53,653 nt of DNA from Azospirillum endophyticum (GCF_016595245.1 NZ_JAENHM010000046.1:1-53653); one strand, 5' to 3'. Shown: positions 41,782 through 51,091, counted from the stretch's first letter. Notes: a model not told the origin generated them from the letters alone. Numbers and translations are program-made.

Positions 41782-44192
41782 GCATGAACGAGGCGGATAC
41801 CCGCTACCATCTCATCGACCCGGTCCTGCGGAACAAGGGCTACGTCAGCCGAGACCACATCACGCTCGAAACCGTGCTCACCCCGGCACCGGTCGAGCCC
41901 ACTGGCCCGAAGGGCCGCAGGCGTAAGGGGTCCGGCCGCACCGATTACCTGTTGTGCGTCCAGGTTGGCGATGCCCCCAGGCCCATGCCGGTGGCCGTGC
42001 TCGAAGCCAAAAAGGAGGCCGAGGACCCGCTCAAGGGCATGCAGCAGGCGCGCGGCTACGCCGACACGCTGCGCTTCGACGTGAAGTACGTCTTTTCCAC
42101 CAACGGCCACAGATACGGTGAGTACGACCGCTTCACCGAGCTGATCAACGGCCCGTCCGCGTTCAGCGACTTCCCGTCCCACCCCGACCTGACGGCGCGC
42201 TACTGCAAAGACAGTGGCATCGACCTGACCCGGCCTGAGTCGGCCATGCTGTTCCAGGCCGACAGCGCCGCTTGGTCGCAGAGCCGCTATTACCAGGACG
42301 CCGCCATCCGGGCCTCGTTCGGGAAAATCCTGCATGACCGGCAGGCCGGAAAGCCGCCGCGCGTGCTGCTCACGCTGGCCACCGGCGCGGGCAAGACCGT
42401 CATCGCCACCAACCTGCTGTGGCGTCTGGCGCAAGCGGAACAGTTGCCGAAGCCCGCCCTGTTCCTGTGCGACCGCGACGAACTGCGCGGGCAGGCCTAT
42501 AACAAGCTCAAGGCCGCGTTCGGCGACAACGCCCGCATCGTGAAGACGAAGGGCGGCGAAAATGCGGCCGCCAATGCCCGCATCCACATCGCCACCTACC
42601 AGACGCTCGGCCTCGACGACGAGCGCGGTTTCGCCAGCTTCCTCACCGAACATTATGGGGAGGACGCCTTCAGCGTCATCATCATCGACGAGTGCCACCG
42701 TTCGGCCTGGGGCCGCTGGTCCGAAGTGCTGCGGCGCAATCCCAACGCCATCCACATCGGCCTGACCGCCACGCCGCGCAAGCTGGAAGAGTCCGGCAAG
42801 GCCACGCAGGAAGACCAGGAGATCACGGCGAACAACCGCCTGTACTTCGGCGAGCCGGTTTACGAGTACACGCTGATCCAGGCGCAGGAGGATGGCTATC
42901 TGGCGGCCTGCGAGGTCGTTAAGCGCAAGGCCAGCATCGACGGCGCCATCTTCACCAGGGAGGAAATCCTGGCCTCCGGTGTCAGGAACATCAAGACCGG
43001 CAAGCCCCTCGGCGAAGCCGATCTCACCAAAGCACACTATACCGGCAAGGACTTCGACGACGAGCTGTTCATCGAGCTGCGCACGCCGAAGATGTGCGCC
43101 GATCTGTTCCAGCTTCTGTGCGAAAACGGCGGCCCGGAACAGAAGGTCATCATCTTCTGCACCCGCGAAATCCATGCCGACCGCGTGTCCCAGCACATGA
43201 ACAACCTGTATGTGGGTTGGTGCCGGGACCATGGGGTGACGCCGAAGGACCATTATGCCTTCAAATGCATGGGCGGCGCCGAGAACGGCGCCACCATGAT
43301 CGAGCCCATGCGCGGTTCGGGCGAGCGTGCCTTCATCGCCTGCACCGTGGACCTGCTGGAGGCGGGCGTGGACATCGAGCGGCTCAACGCCGTGGTGTTC
43401 TTTCGCTACGTACAGTCGCCGATCAAGTTTTATCAGATGGTCGGGCGCGGCACGCGCATCCATGAAGAAACACAGAAGTACAAGTTCTGGCTCTACGACT
43501 ACACCGACGCCACCAGCCTGTTCGGCACCGACTTCATCACCAAGCCGCCGCGTCCGGGCGGCGGCGGCCGGGATGACGATGGCGATGACGAGGGCGGCGC
43601 GGGCGGCGGAAGCGGCGGCGGCCCGGCGGTGGGTGAGATCGCCGGCCAGGACGTGGGCATCAATGGACAGGGCCGCTTCATTCCCGGCCGCCGCGACGGG
43701 CGCGACATTCTGATCCCGGTGGACGAATACCGGCGCGAGGTGATCCGGCGCGTGATCGCCGAGGCGCACAGCCTGGACGAGTTCCGGGCCTTGTGGATCG
43801 AAAAACAGAAGCGCGAGAGCCTGATCGGCCACCTGCGGGGCGACAGTTTCAACCCCGAGCTGATCCGTGACATGGATCGGATGACCGATTTCGACCTCTA
43901 TGACTTCTTCGGCCACCACGGCTACCACGCCCGCGCCCTGCGTCGTCGCGAACGCGGAGACCTGTTCATCCTCAAGCATCAGCGATGGTTCGACGGCATG
44001 GACCCCAAGGCCGCCATCGTGCTAAAGGGCCTCGGCCATCAGTTCGCCATGGGCGGCACCGAAGCGCTGGAAACAAAGGCGCTGTGGGACGTGCCGGAAA
44101 TCAAGCAGGCTGGCGGGCTGGATGCGCTGCGTGCGCTCGGCATGCCGACGCAGGTGGTGCATGAGGCAAAGGAGAGGTTATTCGGGGTATGA
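41778..44192 (+). CDS. hsdR: Type I restriction enzyme, R subunit
   Basis: Protein of 804 aa, the size of EcoAI/EcoEI-type (family IB) subunits and shorter than EcoKI. N-terminal nuclease (TDYLLC...VAVLEAKKEAEDP: Asp and ExK), then the helicase with Walker A ATGAGKT near residue 205, DECH box, TATPRK, and C-terminal motif VQSPIKFYQMVGRGTRIH. A Gly/Asp-rich linker near 600 precedes the C-terminal domain that binds the methylase. It uses ATP to pull DNA and cut far from unmethylated sites. First large gene of an R-S-M operon. Confidence 0.93.
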   Translation: MSMNEADTRYHLIDPVLRNKGYVSRDHITLETVLTPAPVEPTGPKGRRRKGSGRTDYLLCVQVGDAPRPMPVAVLEAKKEAEDPLKGMQQARGYADTLRFDVKYVFSTNGHRYGEYDRFTELINGPSAFSDFPSHPDLTARYCKDSGIDLTRPESAMLFQADSAAWSQSRYYQDAAIRASFGKILHDRQAGKPPRVLLTLATGAGKTVIATNLLWRLAQAEQLPKPALFLCDRDELRGQAYNKLKAAFGDNARIVKTKGGENAAANARIHIATYQTLGLDDERGFASFLTEHYGEDAFSVIIIDECHRSAWGRWSEVLRRNPNAIHIGLTATPRKLEESGKATQEDQEITANNRLYFGEPVYEYTLIQAQEDGYLAACEVVKRKASIDGAIFTREEILASGVRNIKTGKPLGEADLTKAHYTGKDFDDELFIELRTPKMCADLFQLLCENGGPEQKVIIFCTREIHADRVSQHMNNLYVGWCRDHGVTPKDHYAFKCMGGAENGATMIEPMRGSGERAFIACTVDLLEAGVDIERLNAVVFFRYVQSPIKFYQMVGRGTRIHEETQKYKFWLYDYTDATSLFGTDFITKPPRPGGGGRDDDGDDEGGAGGGSGGGPAVGEIAGQDVGINGQGRFIPGRRDGRDILIPVDEYRREVIRRVIAEAHSLDEFRALWIEKQKRESLIGHLRGDSFNPELIRDMDRMTDFDLYDFFGHHGYHARALRRRERGDLFILKHQRWFDGMDPKAAIVLKGLGHQFAMGGTEALETKALWDVPEIKQAGGLDALRALGMPTQVVHEAKERLFGV

Positions 44193-45331
44193 GTCATTGG
44201 CCCGTTAAGATTCTCGGCGATCACGCACGAACCACTAGCGGAGCGACGCCTTCACGAGATAACGCTTCGTATTGGCATAAGGCAGAAATCCCCTGGGTGA
44301 AGACAGGGGAAATAGATTTTTTGCCGATTACCACGGCGAAGGAGTCAATTTCAGAAAAAGCTATCAATGAGTGCTCTCTAACGTTACTGCCAGAGAATTC
44401 AGTGCTGATTGCGATAATTGGAGAAGGAAAGACGCGCGGTCGATCAGCTGTACTTGAGATTGAGGCCACCACAAACCAAAACTGCTTTGCCATTCTCCCG
44501 AACGAAACGTGGGACAGTAATTTCTTGCAACTATGGCTGAGGTCGCAATACGACTATTTACGCAATTTGTCCTCGGCCCGTGGTGGAAGCCAATCCGCTC
44601 TGAATGGTGCTCAATTAAATGCGCTGAAAATTCCTGCGCCTGATCGGGAGGAGCAACGTCGCATTGCCACCTGCCTGAAGGCTCAACTCGCCGAGGTAGA
44701 AACCGCACGGCAGGCGGCGCAGACGCAGTTGAAAGAAATTAGCCGTCTCGCGCATGCCATCGTGGTGGAAAGCGTTCGCCGAAGTTCGACCTCTGCTATG
44801 TCGTTGAGGAAAGTACTCGCGGAGGTTCGACACGGCATTGGAGCCAACTGGACCTCTTATCCAGTACTGGGGGCAACTCGTGATGGCTTGGCGCCGGCAA
44901 AAGAGCGTCCAGGCAAGCAGGCTACAAAGTACAAGCCCGTGACTCCGGGAACGGTGTTCTATAACCCGATGCGCATCCTGATCGGCTCGATCGCGTACGT
45001 GGACGATGACGACACACCTGGGATCACCAGCCCGGACTACGTTGCTTTGCAAGGCAAGCCGGACGTCGTGGACTCGCGCTGGTTTTATCACTGGCTAAGG
45101 TCTCCGCTGGGCGTTCGTTGCATCGCTTCGCTGGCGCGTGGCGCTGTGCGCGAGCGAATGCTGTTCAACCGCCTCGCGGAAGGGACAATCGACCTGCCAA
45201 CTCTTGCAGTCCAGCGAAGCGCCTCAGCCGCGTTGAAGGAGCTCAGGCCGGTTCGCGCTGCCATCGAAAAGAAACTGCAGGACATTGAGATGCTCCCTCA
45301 ACGTCTGCTCGCCCAAGCCTTCGAGAAATGA
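44189..45331 (+). CDS. hsdS: Type I restriction-modification specificity subunit
   Basis: Protein of 380 aa with two target-recognition domains (about 5-155 and 205-345), each followed by a helical spacer: REEQRRIATCLKAQLAEVETARQAAQTQLKEI after the first and AIEKKLQDIEMLPQRLLAQAFE at the end. IPWVKTGEI and LPENSVLIAIIGEGKTRG are standard TRD motifs. The first TRD (44.2-44.75 kb) is strikingly AT-rich against its neighbours, a sign of domain exchange. It overlaps hsdR and hsdM by 4 nt each. The recognition sequence cannot be predicted. Confidence 0.9.
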   Translation: MSHWPVKILGDHARTTSGATPSRDNASYWHKAEIPWVKTGEIDFLPITTAKESISEKAINECSLTLLPENSVLIAIIGEGKTRGRSAVLEIEATTNQNCFAILPNETWDSNFLQLWLRSQYDYLRNLSSARGGSQSALNGAQLNALKIPAPDREEQRRIATCLKAQLAEVETARQAAQTQLKEISRLAHAIVVESVRRSSTSAMSLRKVLAEVRHGIGANWTSYPVLGATRDGLAPAKERPGKQATKYKPVTPGTVFYNPMRILIGSIAYVDDDDTPGITSPDYVALQGKPDVVDSRWFYHWLRSPLGVRCIASLARGAVRERMLFNRLAEGTIDLPTLAVQRSASAALKELRPVRAAIEKKLQDIEMLPQRLLAQAFEK

Positions 45332-47322
45332 CCATGGCCCGCCCCAGGAAGACCGACAAAGCCCCCAAGGCCATCGCCTCCACCCAATCGCTTTCGGCCT
45401 TCGTCAAGACCATCTGCGACGTGATGCGCCGCTCGAACTGCGCGAGCGCGTTGCAGTATGTGCCGGAACTGACCTGGATCCTGTTCCTGCGTATCCTGGA
45501 CGCCCAGGAGATGCGCGACCAGGAGAAGGCCGAAGCGGTGGGGGCGTCCTTCACCTCGGCGCTGCGCGCACCCTACCGCTGGCAGGACTGGGCCGCCCCT
45601 CCGCCCAGGACCGAGTCCGACAGGCTGAGGCACCCGAAGACGCAGGAGGGCAAGCCCTTCGGCTGGAAACGGCAGGAGCTGTTCGCCGCCGGCGACGGCA
45701 AGCTGTTCGACTTCATCAACAAGGAACTCCTGCCCCACCTGCACGGCTTGGACCTGGACCCGCGCACCGGCCTGCCGATGCCCGGCGCGACGCCGAAACA
45801 GCGCATCATCGGCCGCATCATGACGGCGGTCGAGCGCGTGCGGGTGGACCATGAGACCAACCTGCGCGACATCCTCGACAAGGTCCACGAGATCAGCATC
45901 GACCACATCGACGACAGGCACTTCTTCACCCTGTCGCAGGTGTATGAGGATCTGCTGCTGAAGATGGGCGAGAAGAACTCCGACGGCGGCCAGTTCTTCA
46001 CCCCGCGCGAGGTGATCCGCGCGATGGTGCACACGGTGGATCCCACGCTCGGGAAGACGGTGTACGACCCCTGCTGCGGCACCGGCGGTTTCCTGGCCAT
46101 CGCCTACGAACACATCGCCCGCAAGCTCGGGGCACAGGCCCGCAGCATCGACATCGACACGCTCAAGCACGACACCTTCTTCGGCCGCGAGAAGGAGAAC
46201 CTGGTGTTCCCCATCGCGCTGGCCAACCTGGTGCTGCACGGCATCGACCAGCCCAACCTGTGGCACGGCAATTCGCTGACGCGCCGCGCCACCTATGGCG
46301 CGCTGTTCGAGACGGCGCCCAGCCGGTTCGACGTGATCCTGACCAACCCGCCGTTCGGCGGCAAGGAGGGCAAGGACGCGCAGAGCAACTTTGCGTTCGA
46401 GACCAGCGCGACGCAGGTGCTGTTCGTGCAGGACATCCTGGCCGAGTTGGCGCCGGGCGGCACCTGCGCCATCGTGCTGGACGAGGGGCTGCTGTTCCGC
46501 ACCAACGAGAGCGCTTTCGTCGAGACCAAGCGCAAGCTGGTGGACGAGTGCGACCTGTGGGCCATCGTCAGCTTGCCGGGCGGGGTGTTCTCCACCGCCG
46601 GTGCAGGCGTCAAGACCAACCTGCTGTTTTTCACCAAGGGCCGCAAGACCGAGCGCATCTGGTACTACGACCTGTCACACGTCAAAGTTGGCAAGAAAAC
46701 GCCACTGACGCTGGCGCACTTCGGCTTCGCCCCGGATGGCTCTGTGTTGAACGATGCCGCGCTGCCGGCGGCACTGATCGCGGACTGGCAGGTCGATGAA
46801 ACCAATGCGGGTCAGCCCTTTCCAAGCTATGCCCGTCAGCTTGCCCGACGCGGCACCCCGGAGGCCGACAGCCGTTGGTCTTGGACCGTGGACTTCGCCG
46901 CTCGCCGCGCCAAGGCACGCGAGGAGATGCTGCCCTTGCGGGATCAGGCGGCCACGCTCAAGGCCGAGGTGGCGGACCTCAAGGAGCTGTTGAAACACCA
47001 GAGGAAGGGCAAGGCCGCCGCCGGCGTGCTGGACGCGCGCGAAGCACAGATCCGCGAGAAGGACAAGGCGGCCCGCGATCTGGAGGCGCAGGCCGCCGCC
47101 ATCGATGCGGCGGTGTTCGATTTGAAAGCGGTCAACCCGAACGTGGTTGCCACGGTGGACGCGCGCACGCCGGCCGAGATCATCGCCAGCATCGACGCGC
47201 AGGGCCGAATCGTGGCGCAGGCGTTGGAGCGGTTGAGTGCGTTGCTGGCGGCCGAGGCGCCGGTCGGGCAAGATGGAGAGGACGCTTTGGAGTGTCGGCC
47301 CGGCAGTTCGGCGGTGGCTTGA
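45328..47322 (+). CDS. hsdM: Type I restriction-modification N6-adenine methyltransferase
   Basis: Protein of 664 aa. N-terminal HsdM helical domain (TICDVMRRSNCASALQYVPELTWILFLRILD), then GQFFTPREVIRAMV, SAM motif DPCCGTGGF near residue 250 and catalytic NPPF near 340. The C-terminal 120 residues form a coiled coil (REEMLPLRDQAATLKAEVADLKELLKH) likely used in complex assembly. It methylates the sites set by HsdS. Coming last, after hsdS, is less usual than the M-S order. Confidence 0.93.
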   Translation: MTMARPRKTDKAPKAIASTQSLSAFVKTICDVMRRSNCASALQYVPELTWILFLRILDAQEMRDQEKAEAVGASFTSALRAPYRWQDWAAPPPRTESDRLRHPKTQEGKPFGWKRQELFAAGDGKLFDFINKELLPHLHGLDLDPRTGLPMPGATPKQRIIGRIMTAVERVRVDHETNLRDILDKVHEISIDHIDDRHFFTLSQVYEDLLLKMGEKNSDGGQFFTPREVIRAMVHTVDPTLGKTVYDPCCGTGGFLAIAYEHIARKLGAQARSIDIDTLKHDTFFGREKENLVFPIALANLVLHGIDQPNLWHGNSLTRRATYGALFETAPSRFDVILTNPPFGGKEGKDAQSNFAFETSATQVLFVQDILAELAPGGTCAIVLDEGLLFRTNESAFVETKRKLVDECDLWAIVSLPGGVFSTAGAGVKTNLLFFTKGRKTERIWYYDLSHVKVGKKTPLTLAHFGFAPDGSVLNDAALPAALIADWQVDETNAGQPFPSYARQLARRGTPEADSRWSWTVDFAARRAKAREEMLPLRDQAATLKAEVADLKELLKHQRKGKAAAGVLDAREAQIREKDKAARDLEAQAAAIDAAVFDLKAVNPNVVATVDARTPAEIIASIDAQGRIVAQALERLSALLAAEAPVGQDGEDALECRPGSSAVA

Positions 47323-47352
47323 GGGCGGTCCGGCATTACGGAGTTCGCCCGC

Positions 47353-47817
47353 CTAAGCCCTGAACCATAGGCAGCGCGCCTTCGCGCGCGGTGCATCGTC
47401 ACCACCAGCACGTCGCGAAACGCTACGTGCCGGATCGACGGGATCGACCGGCGTCACGCCGTGAAACACCCAGGCATCGTCCACGACCGCCGATTCCAGC
47501 GGGTGGCGCAAGGTGAAGCTGCCCAGTGGCCGGCCGGCGAGATCATGGATGCTCGTCGTGCCGCTGGAGACGTTATTGTGCCGGACCAGCCGGTCGTTGG
47601 TCCAGCCCTCCAACTCCATGACGGCCTCCAGATCCTCTGGCCGCGTCGCGCCGTCGAAGGCCGGGATTGGCGAAAAGCGCGGCGCGCTGAGCTGCCGGCC
47701 CTTGGCCGGGGCGAAGCGGTCGGGCAGCAGGAGGGACAGGCCTGCACCGATTTGGCCTGCACCAATTTGGCCGGTGGTCGGGCCGGCGCTGCGGCGGCCA
47801 CGCATGGGAGTGGGCAT
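47353..47817 (-). pseudogene. Chimeric remnant: antitoxin + RES toxin + 2OG-Fe dioxygenase pieces
   Basis: Open frame of 154 codons made of three pieces. Residues about 1-45 copy the start of the Xre-type antitoxin at 41233 (LLPDRFAPAKGRQLSAP); about 46-78 copy the start of the RES toxin (IPAFDGATRPEDLEAVMELEGW); the rest copies the end of the 2OG-Fe dioxygenase at 49489 (NVSSGTTSIHDLAGRPLGSF). The RES/dioxygenase joint falls in CCGGACCAG, present in both parents. A 2-nt deletion near 47420 shifts the frame at the end. Catalytic residues of all parents are missing. Confidence 0.85.
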
Positions 47818-47850
47818 GGCGGGTCACCTCCTGTCCATAACCGGATCATG

Positions 47851-47868
47851 TAGTCCGGATATGGACTA
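47851..47868 (-). promoter_or_regulatory. Duplicate of the toxin-antitoxin operator
   Basis: TAGTCCGGATATGGACTA, a perfect TAGTCC/GGACTA dyad, 34 nt upstream of the chimeric pseudogene. Same as the site at 41268 apart from two bases. Confidence 0.6.
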
Positions 47869-47902
47869 AGTCAAGCGGACATCCGGCCGGGAATAAGCCG
47901 TT

Positions 47903-48760
47903 TCATCCTCTCGCGAGGTCGATCAGGAGGCTGGAGGCGCGGGACGGTCGGCGGACGGGCGATGCCTTCAGGCCGAAGCGGCGGACGAGCGGCGGATCGA
48001 GCGCGACGATGCCGAGGCCGCGGCACTTTTCCGGCAGCGTCGATTCCGGCACGATGCCGACGCCGACGCCCTCCCGCACCAGGGCGATGGCGCTGGCCCA
48101 GTCGCGCACCTCCACCCGGATGTCCGGCAGGGACAGGCCGGCGGCCTCGGCCAGCGTGCGCGCATGGAGATGGCAGCCGCCGGTGGCGAGGACGAAGGGT
48201 TCGGCGGCAAGCGCGGCGAGGGAGAGCGTGCGGCGTCCGGCGAGGGGATGGCCCGCCGGCAGCACGCCGACCCAGGCGTCCTGGCCGATCGAAACCGCGT
48301 CGCCGTCCGGGGGCGGGTTCAGGACCACGCCGAGATCGATCGTCCCGGCCTCCAGCCACGCCATCACTTCCCGGTCGTCGGTTTCCAGCGCCACCACCTC
48401 GATGCCGGGATGGCGGGAGCGGAAGCGGCGCAGCAGGGGCGGCAGGACCGTCGCGAACACGCTGGGAAAGGCGGCGATGCGGATCGCGCCGGTCTCCTCG
48501 CCCCTCGCCTCCGCCGCCTCCCGCCGGATCGCGTCGAGATGGGCGACGGCGGACCGGGCGTGGAGCAGCGCCCGTTCGCCGAAAGCCGTCAGCTCGACGC
48601 CATGCCGCCGGCGCACCAGCAGCGTGACGCCCAGCGAGTCCTCCAGCGCCGCCAGCGCCTGGCTCATGCCGGACTGGGTGACGCCGACCGCCTCGGCGGC
48701 GGCGGTGACGCTGCCGGCTTCGGCGACGGCGATCAGGCTGCGGATTTGGGTCAGGTTCAT
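47903..48760 (-). CDS. LysR-family regulator
   Basis: Protein of 285 aa. MNLTQIRSLIAVAEAGSVTAAAEAVGVTQSGMSQALAALEDSLGVTLLVRRRHGVELTAFGER is the DNA-binding domain; the effector domain includes IDLGVVLNPPPDGDAVSIGQDAWVGVLPAGHPLAGR. The start at 48760 gives the canonical N-terminus; the frame extends 26 codons further into the promoter. Divergent from a GST gene (100 nt between starts), its probable target. Confidence 0.9.
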   Translation of the reverse strand: MNLTQIRSLIAVAEAGSVTAAAEAVGVTQSGMSQALAALEDSLGVTLLVRRRHGVELTAFGERALLHARSAVAHLDAIRREAAEARGEETGAIRIAAFPSVFATVLPPLLRRFRSRHPGIEVVALETDDREVMAWLEAGTIDLGVVLNPPPDGDAVSIGQDAWVGVLPAGHPLAGRRTLSLAALAAEPFVLATGGCHLHARTLAEAAGLSLPDIRVEVRDWASAIALVREGVGVGIVPESTLPEKCRGLGIVALDPPLVRRFGLKASPVRRPSRASSLLIDLARG

Positions 48761-48860
48761 AGTAGGAAAACTTATATCATGTTTCTTTGGCAGTAATTTT
48801 CCTTCTTTCCGGCGATCCGCCATTCTCCGCCGCGACATTCCCAGCGGCGGAGACCGTCCG

Positions 48861-49478
48861 ATGAAGCTCTATTTCGCACCCGGCACCTGTTCCCTCTCGC
48901 CCCACATCGTCCTGCAGGAGCTGGGGCTGCCCTATGGGCTGGTGCGGGTGGACAACCGCAGCAAACGCCTGTCGGATGGCGGCGATTTCCTCGCCGTCAA
49001 TCCCAAGGGCTATGTCGCGGCGCTGCGGCTCGACACCGGCGAGGTGCTGACGGAAGGCCCGGCGCTGGTCCAGTATCTCGCCGATCTGAAGCCGGAGGCG
49101 GGACTGGCGCCGCCGAACGGCACGCTGGAGCGGGTGCGCCTGCAGGAATGGCTCAGCGTCGTCGGCAGCGAGATCCATGCGGGTTCGGCCCCGTTGTTCG
49201 ACAAGGATCTGCCGGACGCGGTGCGGGAGCGGTTCAAGAGCCGGCTGTTCCGGCGCTTCGACTGGATCGAGGCGGCGCTGGCGAGGACGCCGTACCTGAT
49301 GGGCGAAGGCTTCACGGTGGCGGACGCCTCTCTGTTCGCCGTGCTCGGCTGGATGCCGGGATTCGGCATCGAGCTTGCCCGCTGGCCCGCCATCGCCGCC
49401 TATGTCCGGGGGATCGCGGCGCGGCCTTCCGTGGCTGCGGCGCTGGCCCGGGAGGCCGCGGTTCCGGCTGTGGCGTAA
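48861..49478 (+). CDS. Glutathione S-transferase
   Basis: Protein of 205 aa. N-terminal thioredoxin-like domain with MKLYFAPGTCSLSPHIVLQELGLPYGLVRV (Ser/Cys in the catalytic region of beta-class GSTs), the cis-Pro region NPKGYVAALRLDTGEVLTEGPALVQYLAD, and an all-helical C-terminal domain (MGEGFTVADASLFAVLGWM). Typical bacterial beta-type GST. The ATG at 48861 follows GGCGGAGACC. Confidence 0.9.
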   Translation: MKLYFAPGTCSLSPHIVLQELGLPYGLVRVDNRSKRLSDGGDFLAVNPKGYVAALRLDTGEVLTEGPALVQYLADLKPEAGLAPPNGTLERVRLQEWLSVVGSEIHAGSAPLFDKDLPDAVRERFKSRLFRRFDWIEAALARTPYLMGEGFTVADASLFAVLGWMPGFGIELARWPAIAAYVRGIAARPSVAAALAREAAVPAVA

Positions 49479-49488
49479 GGGTGCGCCG

Positions 49489-50202
49489 TCAGGCGCGCCG
49501 CATCGTCACCACCAGCACGTCGCGGAACGCCGGCTGCGCCGGATCGACGGGCTCGACCGGCGTCACGCCGTGAAACACCCGGGCATCGTCCACCACCGCC
49601 GATTCCAGCGGGTGGCGCAGGGTGAAGCTGCCCAGCGGCCGGCCGGCGAGATCATGGATGCTCGTCGTGCCGCTGGAGACGTTCTCGCGCCGGACCAGCA
49701 TCACCAGGACCCAGTCCACGCCGTCACGATGCATCCCTTCCGGGGTGGGGCGTCCGGTCTCGCCGGCGCGGGCTTCGACCCGGAACTGGTGGACCTCCGT
49801 GTGCCAGACCTCCGGCCTGGTGCCGTCGGGCGTGAGCGGATCGAACAGCGCGAAACAGGTCTTCAGCACCGCCTCCAGGGCGGGATGGGCCGCGATCGCC
49901 TCGGTGATCGGCTCGAACCAGCGTTCGAGGCCGCCGTTCAAGGGGTTGTAGTCCCGGCTCTGGTAATGGGGCTGGTGCGGCTTGCGCCGGATCCCCGCGG
50001 CGGACAGCGCGAAGGCGGCATGGCGCCGGCGCCGGTAGCGCCCGCCGTCCGCCATGTAGCTGTCCAGGCCCAGATCGCCCCAGCTGGCGGCGAACCCCTG
50101 CCAATCCCGCAGGCCGGCCGCGTCGAGCAGGGCCTGCATGGTGGCGGCCTCGACGAAGGAGAAGCCGTCCGCCGCCACGGCGTCGCTAAGCGTCGTCGTC
50201 AT
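49489..50202 (-). CDS. 2-oxoglutarate-Fe(II) dioxygenase family protein
   Basis: Protein of 237 aa of the 2OG-Fe_Oxy_2 type, related to L-isoleucine dioxygenases. VHQFRVEA, the iron ligands His and Asp in GMHRDGVDW, distal His in VFHGVTPVEP and Arg in VVTMRR are visible. Substrate, perhaps a free amino acid, is unknown. Its 3' third is duplicated in the chimera at 47.4 kb. The start at 50202 is set by the family N-terminus; the frame is open further upstream across the next gene. Confidence 0.85.
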   Translation of the reverse strand: MTTTLSDAVAADGFSFVEAATMQALLDAAGLRDWQGFAASWGDLGLDSYMADGGRYRRRRHAAFALSAAGIRRKPHQPHYQSRDYNPLNGGLERWFEPITEAIAAHPALEAVLKTCFALFDPLTPDGTRPEVWHTEVHQFRVEARAGETGRPTPEGMHRDGVDWVLVMLVRRENVSSGTTSIHDLAGRPLGSFTLRHPLESAVVDDARVFHGVTPVEPVDPAQPAFRDVLVVTMRRA

Positions 50203-50278
50203 TGCATCAAAGGCCGAGGACGGCGACCTGCTCCAGGACATTGGACGCTCCTTTCCCGAACCGTCGCTTTCCGAACTG

Positions 50279-50524
50279 TCACTCAAGGCGGTCATCGTCG
50301 CGGGGGGCATTTCCAGCGCCGGACCGGTTCAGGATCTCCCTGGCACGTCCGGGGGCCGCCCGGGCCGCCCTGGCGGCAAAATACCGTGTCGCCTCGGCCT
50401 GGGCACCGACACGCGACGCCAAGGCCGCGACGACATATTGGTTGAGGCTGACGCCGGCAGCTTCGGCGAGCCGGGCCGCTTCGTCCTTCAAGTCGTCGGG
50501 CATGCGCAAGGGAAAGCTCGCCAT
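50279..50524 (-). CDS. Ribbon-helix-helix (HicB-like) antitoxin
   Basis: Protein of 81 aa. SFPLRMPDDLKDEAARLAEAAGVSLNQYVVAALASRVGA is an Arc/HicB-type ribbon-helix-helix DNA-binding domain; the Arg/Ala-rich tail would bind the toxin. It begins immediately after the stop codon of the PIN toxin gene, so the two are coupled. Here the toxin is the first gene of the pair. Confidence 0.85.
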   Translation of the reverse strand: MASFPLRMPDDLKDEAARLAEAAGVSLNQYVVAALASRVGAQAEATRYFAARAARAAPGRAREILNRSGAGNAPRDDDRLE

Positions 50525-50944
50525 TCATAGTCTCCTGAGTATGTCCACCGGCCGTTCGACGGCGATCCCGAACGGGCGGGCGCCGGCAGCGAGGTCGGTC
50601 AGGTTGAAGCTCGCGATCGCATCGGCACCGCCGTTGATCGCGGTTTCGAGAACATGATCGTCATCCGGATCGTTCGCCACCGGTCGCCAGCGGTAGTCGA
50701 ACGCCACGGGCACGCATAGTCCCGCCAGTTCGTCGAGGACGGATAGCACGTCGGCAATGCCGATGCCGAATAGATCCAAGTTCCTTGGACGGGTCAGCAC
50801 CGTCTCGTACTCGACCATCAGCGTCGGAGACAGCAGCAGAGTCAGCTTTCCATCCAGCAGTTCCAGCAGCAATCGTCGTGATGCTCCCGAACGACTGTGG
50901 AACGCGGCGAACAGAACGTCGGTATCCATCACGATCTTAAGCAT
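50525..50944 (-). CDS. PIN-domain toxin
   Basis: Protein of 139 aa. The acidic residues of a PIN ribonuclease are seen: Asp in IVMDTDVLFAAF, Glu in LMVEYETVL, Asp in DPDDDHVLETAINGGADAI, and the last near FNLTDL. Such toxins cut RNA unless bound by the RHH partner. The start is taken at 50944 (MLKIVMDTD). Confidence 0.85.
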   Translation of the reverse strand: MLKIVMDTDVLFAAFHSRSGASRRLLLELLDGKLTLLLSPTLMVEYETVLTRPRNLDLFGIGIADVLSVLDELAGLCVPVAFDYRWRPVANDPDDDHVLETAINGGADAIASFNLTDLAAGARPFGIAVERPVDILRRL

Positions 50945-51091
50945 GCCGGTATCGTATGCGACATCATCGCATCCGGCAAGCTCATGACATCGCATATGAT
51001 GTCAGAATTCAGGCCGCTCTTTTCCGGACACGCAGTCCCCGCGCCAAGTCCATCACCGGCTTGTGGCGGCCTTCCGGCACCGGCCGGCCGA

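Noticed and set aside
41517..43979. An open frame of about 820 codons antisense to hsdR, and similar long antisense frames opposite the DUF2491/pspA region and the MFS/aldo-keto reductase genes
   Set aside because: GC-rich third positions suppress stop codons on the opposite strand. The translations are repetitive, lack domains, and run across several real genes.
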